Shown here: one piece after another, positions 1-6,858 of the stretch
Numbering within the stretch: the stretch's first letter is position 1
Layout of the letters: each line of letters opens with the position of its first letter
DNA from: Deltaproteobacteria bacterium
GTDB lineage: Bacteria; Myxococcota; Myxococcia; Myxococcales; 40CM-4-68-19
Length of the DNA stretch: 11,657 nucleotides
Direction of reading: 5' to 3'
NCBI GenBank assembly: GCA_005879095.1
Contig: VBLM01000063.1
Location: 1-11,657 of the forward strand
Program-made: the position numbers and the translations under genes
Notes under the pieces: generated by a model
Seen by the model: the letters and a program-made list of their open reading frames with translations, nothing else
Databases searched by the model: none
What the model was told of the DNA's origin: nothing

Positions 1-365
1 CACATGCAGACGTCGGCCACGAGGACCATCTCGGGCAGCGCATCTTTCAAAGCCTTGAATCCCGTGCAGACCGGCCCGTTCGGGTCCCACGCGCTCGTTC
101 CCTCGGCGTCCTTCTTGTCCGGAATCCCGAACAAAATCAGCGATCGAATGCCGGCCTTGAACGCCGTCCGCGCCTCTTCGACGATCATGTCGACCGACAG
201 CTGGGCGACTCCGGGCATGGAGCCGATCGGCTTGCGCACGCCTTTCCCGGAGACGGCGAACAGCGGCAGCATGAAGTCGCTCGGCTCGAGGACGGTTTCG
301 CGGACGAGAGCACGCAGCGATTCGCTGCGGCGCAGGCGGCGAGGGCGGTCAGCGGGAAAGGCCAT
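1..365 (-). CDS. hemB: Porphobilinogen synthase (5-aminolevulinate dehydratase), N-terminal part, cut by window edge
   Basis: HemB condenses two 5-aminolevulinate molecules to porphobilinogen, an early cytoplasmic step of haem and cobalamin synthesis. The first 121 residues are visible, starting MAFPADRPRRLRRSESLR from an ATG at 365. Recognisable family blocks are RxLxRxxxLRxLVRET at residues 8-24, the PLFxVxGxGVRxPIxSMPGV block at about 34-53, LFGIPDKKDAEGTSAWDPNG at about 77-97, and VLVADVCM at the very edge, which in the family leads into the metal-binding cysteines. The catalytic lysines and the rest of the barrel lie beyond position 1. The visible part aligns with the family without gaps. 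It is the last visible gene of a leftward run, 34 bases after the preceding gene. No strong ribosome binding site is seen; a weak GGTG lies about 8 bases upstream. Confidence 0.93.
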   Translation of the reverse strand, partial: MAFPADRPRRLRRSESLRALVRETVLEPSDFMLPLFAVSGKGVRKPIGSMPGVAQLSVDMIVEEARTAFKAGIRSLILFGIPDKKDAEGTSAWDPNGPVCTGFKALKDALPEMVLVADVCM

Positions 366-399
366 CAGGGGCGCACCGTAACGCCCAAGTCCGCGTTGT

Positions 400-1176
400 T
401 CAAGGCTTCCAGCGCACGCCCAGCGTGATCGCGTGCTCGCGGGCCTCGAGCAGGAGGGCCTGGTCGGGATTCGGGTTCCCGAGGACCGTGGTCCCCGCGA
501 AACTTGCGTGCCAGCGGGTGAAGTCGTAGCCGATGTCCACCGCGGTGCTGGTGCCGACGTCGATCGAGACCTGCAGGCGGAAGCGAAACTCGCTCGCGTC
601 GGAGAGGACGCCGAGATTCGGCTGCGCGGCGTACGGGATCGGCGCCAGGCCGCCTTCGAGAAAGAGCGACAGCGTGATCAGCGGCGCCACGCGGAGCTCG
701 AATTCGGCGTTGGAAGTGACGCCGAGGAGCCCGATGCGCGGTGCGCCGCTGGCGGCTTCGGTGCCCCACTGATAGCGGGTGATCAGGCCCGCGCTGCCGG
801 TGATGGTGAAACCGGGCGAGATTTTCGTCGCCGTGCCGCCCAGCAGGCGGACGGTGACGTCGACGCCGTTGCTGCCGAGGCGCGCCTTCTGCGTGTCGGT
901 CTGGAACTGGCCGCCCTCGATCTCGGCGCGCGCGAGCAGCTTTTCGTTGAACGCGGTCGTCGTGTAGCGGGCGAGCCCGCGAAAGAGTTGCAATTTGTCC
1001 GAGCCGAACTGCGAGCCCGCGCCATTGTCGACGCGAACCGAGAGGATGGTCGGCTTCCAGGCGATGAGGACGCCGACCGGAATCGGCGAGGGCACCTCGA
1101 TGGGCGTCTCGACCGGCTCCTCGGGAGGCGGCGTATGTTTCGCGGCGGCGAGGAGGCAGAGTGCGAGCGCGAGCAC
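400..1176 (-). CDS. Exported protein, probable outer-membrane beta-barrel, function unknown
   Basis: I do not recognise a named family. The 258-residue product begins with a short hydrophobic stretch (LALALCLLAAA) that reads as a signal peptide, followed by a proline/glutamate-rich linker (residues about 14-33). The rest alternates polar and hydrophobic residues in strand-like segments rich in Gly, Thr and Arg and ends in a strand-like HAITLGVRWKP. This pattern suggests an outer-membrane barrel or a periplasmic beta protein. There is no clear lipobox. The start used is a GTG at 1176; the nadD stop (1189-1191) is in the same frame just upstream, so translation cannot begin further out, and no good ribosome binding site is visible. 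The gene lies between nadD and hemB on the same strand, which gives no functional clue. Being a real gene is supported by coherent composition, the signal peptide and tight spacing. Confidence 0.75.
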   Translation of the reverse strand: MLALALCLLAAAKHTPPPEEPVETPIEVPSPIPVGVLIAWKPTILSVRVDNGAGSQFGSDKLQLFRGLARYTTTAFNEKLLARAEIEGGQFQTDTQKARLGSNGVDVTVRLLGGTATKISPGFTITGSAGLITRYQWGTEAASGAPRIGLLGVTSNAEFELRVAPLITLSLFLEGGLAPIPYAAQPNLGVLSDASEFRFRLQVSIDVGTSTAVDIGYDFTRWHASFAGTTVLGNPNPDQALLLEAREHAITLGVRWKP

Positions 1177-1188
1177 AGGGCGACGATA

Positions 1189-1731
1189 TCAGGTGTAGGT
1201 GCGCGCCGCGCGGATGGCGGCGAGCACTTCGCGGGGAACGAGGTGCGACACTTCGCCGCCGGACTTGAGCAGCGCGCGCACGTGCGTCGAGGAGACTTCG
1301 GGCAGCACGAGGTTGGTTTCACCCTGTGTGAAACCGCCGCGCTGCACCGTGATGAGCCGCGCCAGCTGCTGGATGCGATCGAAATTCTTCCACTGCGGCC
1401 GCTCGGCGTTGAGATCGGTGCCGAGGACCAGCGCGAACTTCGTGCCGGGGTGCTGGCGATGGAGCCACTCGAGGAGATCGACGGTGCGGGCTTCGCCCGA
1501 TTCCTGCTCGGCGCGGGAGACGCGCGTGCGAGGCAGACTCGCGGCCAGGCGTTCGCACTGCTCGACGCGATGCTCGAAAGGCGCGGCCGGCTTCTTGCCC
1601 AGCGGATGCTCGAAAACCGGGACCAGCCACAGCTCGTCGACCGCCTGCGTCTCGAGCACGTAGAGCGCGACCAGCTGGTGCGCGACGTGCGGCGGATTGA
1701 AGCTGCCGCCAAAGATGCCAATCGACGTCAT
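1189..1731 (-). CDS. nadD: Nicotinate-nucleotide adenylyltransferase
   Basis: NadD transfers AMP from ATP to nicotinate mononucleotide to form deamido-NAD, the penultimate step of NAD synthesis in the cytoplasm. The 180-residue product has the nucleotidyltransferase N-terminus MTSIGIFGGSFNPPHVAHQ, with the two active-site histidines at 15 and 18, the EHPLGK...PFEHR segment at 41-55, a LGTD motif at about 103-106 and the C-terminal SSTHVR at 147-152 that corresponds to the ISSTxIR ATP-binding signature. The usual HxGH reads HVAH here. The length is normal for a short NadD. I chose ATG 1731 rather than the TTG at 1755 because the family begins with a lysine/isoleucine strand directly before the glycine loop. 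A GGAG lies 11 bases upstream, partly inside a perfect hairpin. Confidence 0.95.
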   Translation of the reverse strand: MTSIGIFGGSFNPPHVAHQLVALYVLETQAVDELWLVPVFEHPLGKKPAAPFEHRVEQCERLAASLPRTRVSRAEQESGEARTVDLLEWLHRQHPGTKFALVLGTDLNAERPQWKNFDRIQQLARLITVQRGGFTQGETNLVLPEVSSTHVRALLKSGGEVSHLVPREVLAAIRAARTYT

Positions 1732-1735
1732 TCTA

Positions 1736-1754
1736 TGCGGCGCTCCGCGCCGCA
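1736..1754 (-). promoter_or_regulatory. Perfect GC-rich hairpin directly upstream of nadD start
   Basis: On the - strand the sequence TGCGGCGC GGA GCGCCGCA is a perfect 8-bp inverted repeat with a 3-base loop, ending four bases before the nadD ATG. The only Shine-Dalgarno-like GGAG sits in the loop and the first base of the 3' arm. Folding would affect ribosome access. No U-run follows, so an intrinsic terminator is unlikely. The regulatory role is inference. Confidence 0.5.
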
Positions 1755-1777
1755 AGGATCCAGAACGCGGGCGTCAT

Positions 1778-2740
1778 TCATCGTACAAGAGGTACTGCGC
1801 CCTCTCCTCCAAGATTGTCTTCGACGAATTCGTACTTCTCGGTGCGCCAGCGGAATTTCTTTTCGTCCTGCGCCCGCGCGTGCACGATCGAGGCGACGCC
1901 GAGTCGGACCGCGTCGATACCGCGCGCGTATTCGATGTGGATCTGCACGCCGTGGCACCTCTCGCGGGCGTGTTTGTCCCAGGTCGGCGTGAAAGAACAC
2001 GGCCGGAAGCGCACGCCCGGCAGCCGCTCTTTTCGCAGCGACTCGGCCAGCTTTTCGGCGTCGAGCCAGGGCGCGCCGAAGATCTCGAACGGCCGCGTGG
2101 TTCCACGCCCTTCGGACAAGTTGGTTCCCTCGAGCAGGCACATCCCGGGGTAAACCAGCGCGGTGTCGACGGTGGGCATGTTCGGCGACGGCATCACCCA
2201 CGGCAGCCGCGTCTCGTTGTAGATCATGTCGCGCCGCCAGCCGTACAGGGCGCAGATCGGCCACAGGCCGACGAACGATTCGTAACCGGGGTGGATGACG
2301 CCGCCCTCGACCGCGGCGCCGCCGATCGGGTTGGGCCGATCGAGCACGAAAAAGCGCAGCTTCGCCCGTGCGGCGGCCTGCATCGCGAGACCCATCGTCG
2401 CCAGGTACGTGTAGTAGCGGCTGCCGACGTCCTGGATGTCGAACAGCAGCGCGTCGAGACCGCTCAGGTGCTCGTCGCGTGGCGTCAGCGATGCGAAATC
2501 CTTTCCGTAAAGCGAGTGCACCGGGACGCCGGTGCGAGGGTCGCGCGCGTCGGCGACTTCCTCGAGGTACTGGACGTCCCCGCGGACGCCGTGCTCCGGC
2601 CCGAACAGCGCGGCGAGCACGCGCGCTTCGTGCAGCACGTCCGCCATGTGCCGCAGGTCGGGCGTGACGCTGGTCGGATTGAGGATCGCTCCGACCCGCA
2701 GCCCGTGGAGCGCCTTCAGCAGCGCGTCGACGCGGACCAT
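1778..2740 (-). CDS. DUF1343 family protein (NamZ/YbbC-like exo-beta-N-acetylmuramidase), apparently damaged
   Basis: DUF1343 proteins such as NamZ remove terminal N-acetylmuramic acid from peptidoglycan fragments. Family motifs are clear in the 320-residue frame: GPEHGVRG (47-54), DIQDVGSRYYTY (101-112), LDRPNPIGG (133-141), PSPNMPTVDTALVYPG (184-199), EGTNLSEGRGTTRPFE (204-219). There is no signal peptide, although many relatives are exported. Two blocks that relatives carry are missing. At residues 162-167 the frame jumps from FVGLWPI to GWRRDM, omitting the roughly 35-residue HGxTxGELA...VVxM segment. After KYEFVEDN (309) most of the C-terminal region is absent and the frame ends in an unrelated tail; the expected ending LEERAQYLLYDE is readable in another frame to a stop at 1774. 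The ATG at 2740 overlaps the preceding stop (TGATG), so translation is coupled to the sugar transferase. Activity as sequenced is doubtful. Confidence 0.82.
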   Translation of the reverse strand: MVRVDALLKALHGLRVGAILNPTSVTPDLRHMADVLHEARVLAALFGPEHGVRGDVQYLEEVADARDPRTGVPVHSLYGKDFASLTPRDEHLSGLDALLFDIQDVGSRYYTYLATMGLAMQAAARAKLRFFVLDRPNPIGGAAVEGGVIHPGYESFVGLWPICALYGWRRDMIYNETRLPWVMPSPNMPTVDTALVYPGMCLLEGTNLSEGRGTTRPFEIFGAPWLDAEKLAESLRKERLPGVRFRPCSFTPTWDKHARERCHGVQIHIEYARGIDAVRLGVASIVHARAQDEKKFRWRTEKYEFVEDNLGGEGAVPLVR

Positions 2741-4092
2741 CAGTACGCGTTCCGCGAGAGGAACCCGAACGCGACGGTCCGCGCGAGGATGCGCAGGTCG
2801 AGCAGCAGCGACCAGTGCTCGATGTAGTACAGGTCGTACTCGACCCGCTTCTGGATGCTGGTGTTGCCGCGCAGGCCGTGGATCTGCGCCCACCCGGTCA
2901 TGCCCGCTTTGACCATGTGGCGCAGCTGGTAGCGCGGGATGCGGCGGCGGAACCGCTCGATGAACACCGGCCGCTCCGGCCGCGGCCCGACCAGGCTCAT
3001 GTCGCCGGCCAGCACGTTGAGGAGCTGCGGCAGCTCGTCGAGGCTGGTGCGCCGCAACCAGCGGCCAAGCTGGGTGACGCGCGGATCCTCGGCCTGGGCG
3101 AAGACCGGCCCGGTCAGCGACTCCGCGTCGCTCCGCATGGTGCGGAACTTGAGCATCGGGAACGCCTTGCCGTCCACCAGCACGGCGAGGACGAGCAGCA
3201 GCGGGCTGAGCGCGGCGAGGAAGATGGCGGAGAAGATCGTGTCGAAGATCCGCTTGGCCACGGCGTTGATGCCGAGCATGCCCGTGCTTTGTAGATTCAC
3301 GATCGGCAGTCCGCCGAACTCCTCGAGGCCGCCGAACAGCGTCGCGTACTGGTAGACGTCCGGCACCAGCTTCACGTCGACGGTCGTGTCGGCGCACACT
3401 TCCATGATCCGCGGCAGGTGGTGCATCGACCGCGACGGCAGCGCGACCAGCACCTGATCGACCGCCTTCTGCGCGAGCACGTGCGGCAGATCGCGGACGG
3501 TGCCGATCACTTCGGTGCCGGTGACGCTGGTTCCCACGCGTTTCCGCGTCACGCTGAGGCAGCCGACCGGCCAGAAGCCGAGCTCCTTGTGCAGATCGAC
3601 CTGCTCCAGCACCTGTCGCGCCAGCCGCCCTGCGCCGAGGACGAGGATGTAGCGCAGGTTGTAGCCGCGCCGGCGGACCATCTGCAGCACTTCCTTGAAG
3701 AACACACGCTCGAGCGCGACGGCGAGGAACGAGAGCGTGCTGAAGAGTGCGAGCATGCCGCGGGAGTAGCGGGCTTCGCGGATGAAATACGTCAGCGCGA
3801 CGAGCAGCAGGCCGGCGACGAGCGTCGCCTTGAAGACGCCGAACATCTCGTCGAGCGGCGTCTTCTGCCGCTGGGCCCGGTAGAGCCCGACCGCGCGAAA
3901 GCTCAACGGCCAGATGACGAGCGCTAGCGCGGCGACGATCAGCGTCTCGCGCGTCTGCGGCAATTCCGGATACGGCCAGGTCTTGGGCGATCCGAATCGC
4001 AGCGCGTAGGCTCCGCCGAACGCGGCCGCGACGAAACAGAGGTCGAGCAGCACGCGCAGGGCGGTGAAGAGCTGGTGGTGGCGCTTGAACAT
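2740..4092 (-). CDS. Polyprenyl-phosphate sugar-1-phosphate transferase (WcaJ/WbaP type), lacking one conserved block
   Basis: Enzymes of this family start a polysaccharide repeat unit by moving a sugar-1-phosphate, usually glucose or galactose, from a UDP-sugar to undecaprenyl phosphate at the inner membrane. The 450-residue product has four or five N-terminal membrane segments (to about residue 135), a Rossmann-like CoA-binding domain with [11 protein letters not shown] (about 150-160), a re-entrant or membrane helix at about 283-306, then the transferase domain with [14 protein letters not shown], the catalytic Asp-Glu pair D352-E353 in [28 protein letters not shown] and [18 protein letters not shown]. 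At 306/307 LVLAVLV is followed directly by [10 protein letters not shown]; relatives have a SxGPVxFxQxRxG stretch of about 17 residues there. The start is the ATG at 4092, where the family's N-terminus begins; the frame is open further upstream but that part is the shadow of the next gene. The end is coupled to the DUF1343 gene. Confidence 0.92.
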   Translation of the reverse strand: MFKRHHQLFTALRVLLDLCFVAAAFGGAYALRFGSPKTWPYPELPQTRETLIVAALALVIWPLSFRAVGLYRAQRQKTPLDEMFGVFKATLVAGLLLVALTYFIREARYSRGMLALFSTLSFLAVALERVFFKEVLQMVRRRGYNLRYILVLGAGRLARQVLEQVDLHKELGFWPVGCLSVTRKRVGTSVTGTEVIGTVRDLPHVLAQKAVDQVLVALPSRSMHHLPRIMEVCADTTVDVKLVPDVYQYATLFGGLEEFGGLPIVNLQSTGMLGINAVAKRIFDTIFSAIFLAALSPLLLVLAVLVDGKAFPMLKFRTMRSDAESLTGPVFAQAEDPRVTQLGRWLRRTSLDELPQLLNVLAGDMSLVGPRPERPVFIERFRRRIPRYQLRHMVKAGMTGWAQIHGLRGNTSIQKRVEYDLYYIEHWSLLLDLRILARTVAFGFLSRNAY

Positions 4093-4114
4093 CGCGGTTT
4101 GACTAACATATCCG

Positions 4115-4136
4115 ACCGGCGACGCAAGGCGTCGGT
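4115..4136 (-). other. Bulged hairpin between the DUF1338 gene and the sugar transferase gene
   Basis: The 47-base gap between these genes holds ACCGACGC CTT GCGTCGCCGGT on the - strand: a 5-bp stem GACGC/GCGTC with a 3-base loop, extended past a 3-base bulge by ACC/GGT. It begins three bases after the upstream stop codon. No U-run follows. It could be an RNA processing or stabilising element; its role is unknown. Confidence 0.4.
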
Positions 4137-4139
4137 CAC

Positions 4140-4841
4140 TCACCGCTTCGTCATGTCGAAGAGCTGGCGGGCCTGCGTCGTGACGAAGCCATCGAAACCG
4201 TCGTTGCGCTCGGCGATCTCGAGGTACGCGTACGGCCAGTCGCGCTCTCTTTCGCGGAGGCGCACCCGGCGTGGCGCAGCCTTGGTCGCCGTCTGGCGCA
4301 GGCCGGCGCCGGGCGCGCCCTCGATCTCGTCCTTCATCGGGATGCCGGCCTCGCGCATGCGGCGCTGCCACTCTTCGACGTCGGGCACGCTGGCGGTGAA
4401 GTGGTTGACCTCGCGGCCGAAGAGGAGCAGCCACGCGCCGTACTGCGATTCGCGTTCCAGCTCGAGTAATTCGCTCTCGGCAGGCATCAGACCCGGTCCG
4501 CGGAACCAGCTGGCGGTGCCGTCGAACGGAGGGTCCGGCGGCAGTTGCTCGAGGATCCGCTGCGCCCGCGGCGAGAGCTCGCCGACCCGCAATTCGCTGA
4601 CGAAGACACGCGGCTCGCCGGGCTTGCTCAGATGGATGGCGTTCAAGTGCGTGTCGGGAAAGTCGTACTCGCCGGCGCGCGTCCAGCCGAGATCTTCGAA
4701 GACGCGGGCGATGTTCTCCAGATTGAGCGAGCGGAACGCGATGTGGTCGTTGCGAAACTTGCCCTGCGCCAGCTGCACGAACGTGCGCGCGTACGGCACG
4801 TGCGACGCGTAAGCTTCCCACAGCTGGTCGAGCAGGTTCAT
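4140..4841 (-). CDS. DUF1338 family iron-dependent dioxygenase (2-oxoadipate dioxygenase/decarboxylase-like)
   Basis: The characterised member HglS converts 2-oxoadipate to D-2-hydroxyglutarate in D-lysine breakdown using Fe(II) and oxygen. The 233-residue product shows the family's metal-site motifs: NDHIAFRS with H33, FGREVNHFT with H147 and AYLEIAER with E208, which I match to the His-His-Glu triad. Other family blocks are GEYDFPDTHLNA (58-68), VFVSELRVGELS (79-90), YGAWLLLFG (134-142), the IEGAPGAGLRQTATKA region (173-188) and a C-terminal FDGFVTTQARQLFDMT. It is shorter than HglS but like many compact DUF1338 proteins. The ATG at 4841 overlaps the preceding glycosyltransferase stop (ATGA). 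No other lysine-pathway gene is nearby, so the substrate is open. Confidence 0.85.
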   Translation of the reverse strand: MNLLDQLWEAYASHVPYARTFVQLAQGKFRNDHIAFRSLNLENIARVFEDLGWTRAGEYDFPDTHLNAIHLSKPGEPRVFVSELRVGELSPRAQRILEQLPPDPPFDGTASWFRGPGLMPAESELLELERESQYGAWLLLFGREVNHFTASVPDVEEWQRRMREAGIPMKDEIEGAPGAGLRQTATKAAPRRVRLRERERDWPYAYLEIAERNDGFDGFVTTQARQLFDMTKR

Positions 4842-5926
4842 TCGCGCCGCATAGCACGAATGCGGTCGACCACGCCCAGGATCGCGGGGCCGAATCGTCG
4901 CGCGTCGAACCGCTCGGCGTGGGCACGGATGCGGGTCGGATCGGGCTGCAGCTTGTCGATCAGCGCAATGCCGTCGAGCAGCGCAGCCACGGTCGGTTCC
5001 GGAAAGAACACGCCGGTCTCGTTTTCGATCACGGTTTCGAGAGCGCCGCCTTTTCCCAGCGCGAGCACCGGACGGCCCGCCGCCTGCGCTTCGACCGGCG
5101 CAATGCCGAAATCTTCCTCGCCGGGAAGGACGAAAAATCGAGCCCGCGCGTACAGGCCCGGCAGCGCGTCCTGCGGGACCGCGCCGAGAAAGCGGACGCT
5201 GGGGCCGGCAATCGCCTCCAGCCTCGCGCGCTCCGGTCCGTCGCCGGCGATCCAGAGCGGCCGCTTCAGTCGCGAAAATGCGCTGACGGCGAGCTCGACG
5301 CGCTTGTACGGAACCAGCGCCGAGACGACGAGCGCATACGTGTCGGGTCCTTCCGCGGACGGAGCGAAACGCGCGGTGTCGACCGGCGGGTAGACGACCG
5401 CGTCGGCCTCGCGGGACCAGAAGCGGCGGATACGATCGGCGACGAACTTGCTGTTCGCGATCAGGCCGTGGGCGCGCGCCGTCGAGCGCACGTCCCAGCT
5501 GCGCAGCCACGGCGCGACGGCGCGGGCGGCCGTGCGAGTGAGGAACCCGCTGCGGCCGGGGCCGAAGTACGCCTCGAACTGGTCCCACACGTAGCGCATC
5601 GGTGTGTGGATGTAGGAGATGTGCAAACGCGCTTTGACACCCTTGGCGACGGCGTGGCTGGTCGAGAGGACCAGGTCATATGCTTTGAGGTCAAAGCTTT
5701 CGATAGCGAGCGGGAACAGCGGCAGGTAATTTCGATAATATCGTTTTGGAAACCGATCGAGAAAGCTGACCGCGATCCGGTGCCGCTCGATGATCGGTCC
5801 CGCCGATCCCGGCACGTGCACCAGCGTGAAGATGTCGGCGTCCGGATACAGCAGGCACAGCTGCTCCAGCACCCGCTCCCCGCCGCGCAGACCGGTGAGC
5901 CAGTCGTGGACCAGGGCCACCTTCAC
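4838..5926 (-). CDS. Glycosyltransferase family 4, polysaccharide synthesis
   Basis: This is a retaining nucleotide-sugar glycosyltransferase of GT-B fold. The 362-residue product starts VKVALVHDWLTGLRGGERVLE, typical of a GT4 subgroup found in exopolysaccharide clusters, followed by YLPLFPLAIESFDL, STSHAVAKGV and SYIHTPMRYVWD (about 100-125). The C-terminal half holds ALVPYKRVELAV, the donor-site GDGPERARLEA and PGEEDFGIAPVEAQAAGRP with the E-x7-E pair at E271 and E279. The start is a GTG at 5926 overlapping the previous gene's stop (GTGA); the frame upstream of it is the shadow of that gene. The segment AKGVKARLHISY is about three or four residues shorter than in relatives, a minor difference. 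Donor sugar and acceptor cannot be told from sequence. Confidence 0.92.
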   Translation of the reverse strand: MKVALVHDWLTGLRGGERVLEQLCLLYPDADIFTLVHVPGSAGPIIERHRIAVSFLDRFPKRYYRNYLPLFPLAIESFDLKAYDLVLSTSHAVAKGVKARLHISYIHTPMRYVWDQFEAYFGPGRSGFLTRTAARAVAPWLRSWDVRSTARAHGLIANSKFVADRIRRFWSREADAVVYPPVDTARFAPSAEGPDTYALVVSALVPYKRVELAVSAFSRLKRPLWIAGDGPERARLEAIAGPSVRFLGAVPQDALPGLYARARFFVLPGEEDFGIAPVEAQAAGRPVLALGKGGALETVIENETGVFFPEPTVAALLDGIALIDKLQPDPTRIRAHAERFDARRFGPAILGVVDRIRAMRRE

Positions 5927-6858
5927 GCCGCCGCCTCGCGGTAGACCTCGACGTGGCGCGCCGCGCACTCGTCCCAGCGGAAGGCCCGCGCCCGCTCGAT
6001 GCCCTTCTCCGCCAGCTCGCCGCGCAGGGCCGGATCGCCGAGGACCCTCTCCAGCAGCACCTCGAGCGCATGAACGTCGTCGCGGGGAAAGTGCAGCGCC
6101 GCCCCGCCGGAAACTTCCAGCAGCGCCGGGTCGTCGCTGGCGATGCAGGGCGTGCCGCAGGCCATCGCTTCGATCAGCGGAAGCCCGAATCCTTCATACA
6201 ACGAGGGCAAGACCAGCACCGCGCACGTCCGATACAGGTGCAGGAGCTCGTCGTCGCTGACGTATCCGAGCGCTTTCACGCCCGGCGCGGGCAGATGTCC
6301 GGGCCCGGCGAGCACCAGCTCGGACCCGCCCGGAAGAGCCGCGAGGAGCGTGTCGACGCCCTTGCGCGGATCGTGCGCGCCCGAATGCAGGACGAAATCC
6401 CGGCGCGGCTCGGCGCCCGGAGTGAAGCGGGCGTCGACGCCGTGGTGGATGGCGCGCACCCGCTCCGGCCGGACCTCGAGATGCTCGCAGAAATGCCGCG
6501 CCCGGGCGCGCTCCTGCGTCTCCGGATGCAGCACCGTCGAGAGATCGTGCACGGTCAGCACGACCGGCCCGCGAAAGCGCGGCGCGGCGTGGTTCGTCTC
6601 GTGATACACGGTCAGCCCGCGCCGGCGCTCGCGCTCGAGCACGGCGGCGCGGCCGGCTTCGGCGAGGGCGTAGGCGAACGGGAGGCGCTTCACCAGCGGC
6701 CGCAGCCCGCGGGCCGGCGCGCCCGGAAGGAACAAGGGCCGCGCTTTCAAGTCGGCCGGCGGTTGGGCGGCGAGCGCGTCGAGCAGTCCCGCGATGTACC
6801 GCCCCACGCCGGTGCGGGCCGCGGCGAGAGGAGCAGCGTTGATTCCGACGTCGATCAA
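5923..6858 (-). CDS. Glycosyltransferase family 4, short form lacking the inter-domain segment
   Basis: The 311-residue product has the N-terminus IDVGINAAPLAAARTGVGRY, the VLTVHDLSTVLHPE block (about 100-113), GAHDPRKGVDTLLAAL, GYVSDDELLHLY and LYEGFGLPLIEAMACGTP with the E-x7-E pair E222 and E230. Relatives are usually about 350-380 residues. The main gap is at 125-129, where RHFCEHL runs straight into EVRPERVRAIHHGVD; relatives have about 25-30 residues here, containing a ...VITxSxFSRxE segment that ends before a similar ...HLGV..ERV. The start is a TTG at 6858; no ATG or GTG is available that keeps the conserved N-terminus, and no good ribosome binding site is seen. It is the first gene of the leftward operon and its 5' end overlaps the divergent GT2 gene. 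Function as sequenced is uncertain. Confidence 0.88.
   Translation of the reverse strand: MIDVGINAAPLAAARTGVGRYIAGLLDALAAQPPADLKARPLFLPGAPARGLRPLVKRLPFAYALAEAGRAAVLERERRRGLTVYHETNHAAPRFRGPVVLTVHDLSTVLHPETQERARARHFCEHLEVRPERVRAIHHGVDARFTPGAEPRRDFVLHSGAHDPRKGVDTLLAALPGGSELVLAGPGHLPAPGVKALGYVSDDELLHLYRTCAVLVLPSLYEGFGLPLIEAMACGTPCIASDDPALLEVSGGAALHFPRDDVHALEVLLERVLGDPALRGELAEKGIERARAFRWDECAARHVEVYREAAA
6829..6833 (+). promoter_or_regulatory. Ribosome binding site deciding the GT2 start
   Basis: AGGAG, within GAGAGGAG, lies five bases before a TTG at 6839. The alternatives are an ATG at 6794 and a GTG at 6893, and I see no comparable Shine-Dalgarno match before either. This favours TTG 6839. Confidence 0.5.

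Noticed and set aside
433..1992. Long + strand open frame (519 codons) across the barrel gene and nadD
   Set aside because: It is antisense to recognisable genes, has an arginine/glutamate-rich composition without motifs, and arises from high GC content.
4093..4926. N-terminal extension of the sugar transferase frame up to 4926
   Set aside because: The extension is the DUF1338 gene read out of frame; the family N-terminus starts at ATG 4092.
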